Source: Haliea sp963974125
GTDB lineage: Bacteria > Pseudomonadota > Gammaproteobacteria > Pseudomonadales > Halieaceae
DNA: 64,000 nucleotides
NCBI GenBank assembly: GCA_963974125.1
Contig: CAXBCH010000023.1
Location: forward strand, 1 to 64,000
Reading direction: 5' to 3'
Positions 63,138 through 64,000 of this stretch are shown one piece after another. The translations under genes were made by a program, and so were the position numbers. Each line of letters begins with the position of its first letter. Within the stretch, counting starts at the first letter, position 1. The notes beneath the pieces were generated by a model that saw nothing but the letters and a program-made list of their open reading frames with translations, made no database searches and was not told the origin of the DNA.

Positions 63138-64000
63138 ATGAGCGCGCAGCAGTGGGATTACAGTTTTGATGTGGTGGTGGTCGGATCCGGCAACGGCGGT
63201 CTGACCGCGGCGCTGTGCAGCCATGAAATGGGCACCCGCGATGTGCTGGTGGTGGAGAAATCCAACCTCTATGGCGGCACCAGTTCCATCTCCGGTGGTG
63301 GGGTCTGGATCCCCTGCAACCGCTATGCCCGCGCTGCCGGCGCCGAAGACTCCATCGACAAGGCGCGCACCTACCTGCGCCAGCTGATCACCGAAGAGGA
63401 AGTGCCCGAATATCAGCTGGAGGCCTTTCTCGAGAACGGCCCGAAGATGGTCGACTTCCTGCACCAGCACACCCGCGTGCGCTACGTCACCCTGGAACAC
63501 TATCCGGACTACTACACCAACCTCGACGGCGCCATGGTCGGCCATCGCTCCATGGAGCCGGAAACCTTTGCCGCCAGCGAACTGGGCGAGGAGTGGCGGC
63601 GCCTGCGCCGGACCCACCCGATGATGCACCTGGGCGGCCTGATCGGTATTACCCAGGTGGAGGCTGCCCTGCTGGTGGGCCAGCAGCCGGGCTGGTGGAA
63701 GACCGCCCTCAAGCTGGTGGCCAGCTACCTGACCGATATCCCCTGGCGCCTGCGCGACAAGTACCACCGGCGCCTGGCCACGGGCTGCGCCGGCGTGGCG
63801 CGTTTGCGTGCGTCAATGCAGGACCGGGACATGCCCCTGTGGCTGAATACCGCCATGACCCGCGTGATAGACGAGGACGGGGCGGTACTCGGTATCGAGG
63901 TCAAGCGCAATGGCGAGACTCTGCGCATCCAGGCCCGCAAGGGCGTGGTGCTGGCCGCGGGCGGCTTCGAACACAACCAGGCCATGCGCGAGCAGTACCT
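63138..64000 (+). CDS. KstD-like FAD-binding dehydrogenase, partial (runs off the window)
   Basis: At least 287 residues, open to the end of the window. The FAD loop VVVGSGNGGLTAAL is followed by GGTSSISGGGVWIPCN, a signature shared by 3-ketosteroid delta-1-dehydrogenases and related flavoproteins, and VVLAAGGFEHN near the cut. It probably introduces a double bond in a steroid or similar ketone. ATG at 63138 with GGGG upstream. The catalytic C-terminal part is missing, so the exact substrate class is not certain. Confidence 0.85.
   Translation, partial: MSAQQWDYSFDVVVVGSGNGGLTAALCSHEMGTRDVLVVEKSNLYGGTSSISGGGVWIPCNRYARAAGAEDSIDKARTYLRQLITEEEVPEYQLEAFLENGPKMVDFLHQHTRVRYVTLEHYPDYYTNLDGAMVGHRSMEPETFAASELGEEWRRLRRTHPMMHLGGLIGITQVEAALLVGQQPGWWKTALKLVASYLTDIPWRLRDKYHRRLATGCAGVARLRASMQDRDMPLWLNTAMTRVIDEDGAVLGIEVKRNGETLRIQARKGVVLAAGGFEHNQAMREQY

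Overview
This 64 kb window of a GC-rich bacterial chromosome carries 62 protein genes that I can support, with no rRNA or tRNA genes. The gene content and order fit a marine-type aerobic gammaproteobacterium. I would guess Halieaceae (OM60/NOR5 group), but no 16S is present and this is inference. The main evidence is the rpoE-rseA-rseB-rseC-mucD / lepA-lepB-rnc-era-recO-acpS order, the cysM-relA-mazG block, an AlgP-like basic protein, a Pseudomonas-type cbb3 oxidase cluster, and a full coenzyme F420 pathway.

Layout. (1) 1-10000, minus strand: a high-affinity respiratory block in transcription order fnr/anr, a Yip1-family membrane gene, ccoNOQP, ccoGHIS and a SafE-like membrane protein. A perfect FNR box with a well-spaced -10 lies before the Yip1 gene, so the block probably responds to low oxygen. 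(2) 10000-17600, minus strand: an SDR and a PQQ-dependent dehydrogenase whose genes overlap, then a DUF1631-GGDEF-EAL protein coupled by overlap to a LuxR-type regulator. (3) 17760-23330, plus strand: an F420 operon, npdG-cofE-cofD-cofCGH, in which the last gene is a 1056-residue fusion of CofC, CofG and CofH. ung follows directly. (4) 24000-28700: ygfZ diverging from sdhE-ygfX-yqaA, a lipoprotein, a cytochrome P450, and a Ddn-type predicted F420H2-dependent enzyme. (5) 28700-34750: nadB diverging from the sigma-E operon, which has a recognisable autoregulatory promoter. (6) 34880-45460: core translation, secretion, RNA processing, stringent response and nucleotide genes. (7) 45600-49110: an AlgP-like gene, its rho-independent terminator, and a complete group IIC intron inserted just past that terminator, which separates it from convergent mobA. 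(8) 49200-53120: tsaB, uppP, an M18 aminopeptidase and trpS. (9) 53131-53448: a gene-free, strongly self-complementary element. (10) 53476-64000: a TonB-dependent receptor overlapping a truncated haemoglobin, pldA, purC, a lipoprotein, a DUF442 protein, M20 hydrolase, Nudix, cytochrome b, cytochrome c' and the start of a KstD-like flavoprotein.

How it fits together: NpdG can reduce F420 with NADPH and the Ddn-like protein could use the reduced cofactor, so synthesis, reduction and one likely consumer lie within 11 kb. The items I rate most worth follow-up are the CofC-CofG-CofH fusion, the palindromic element after trpS, the FNR-controlled Yip1-cco operon, and the group IIC intron at the terminator.
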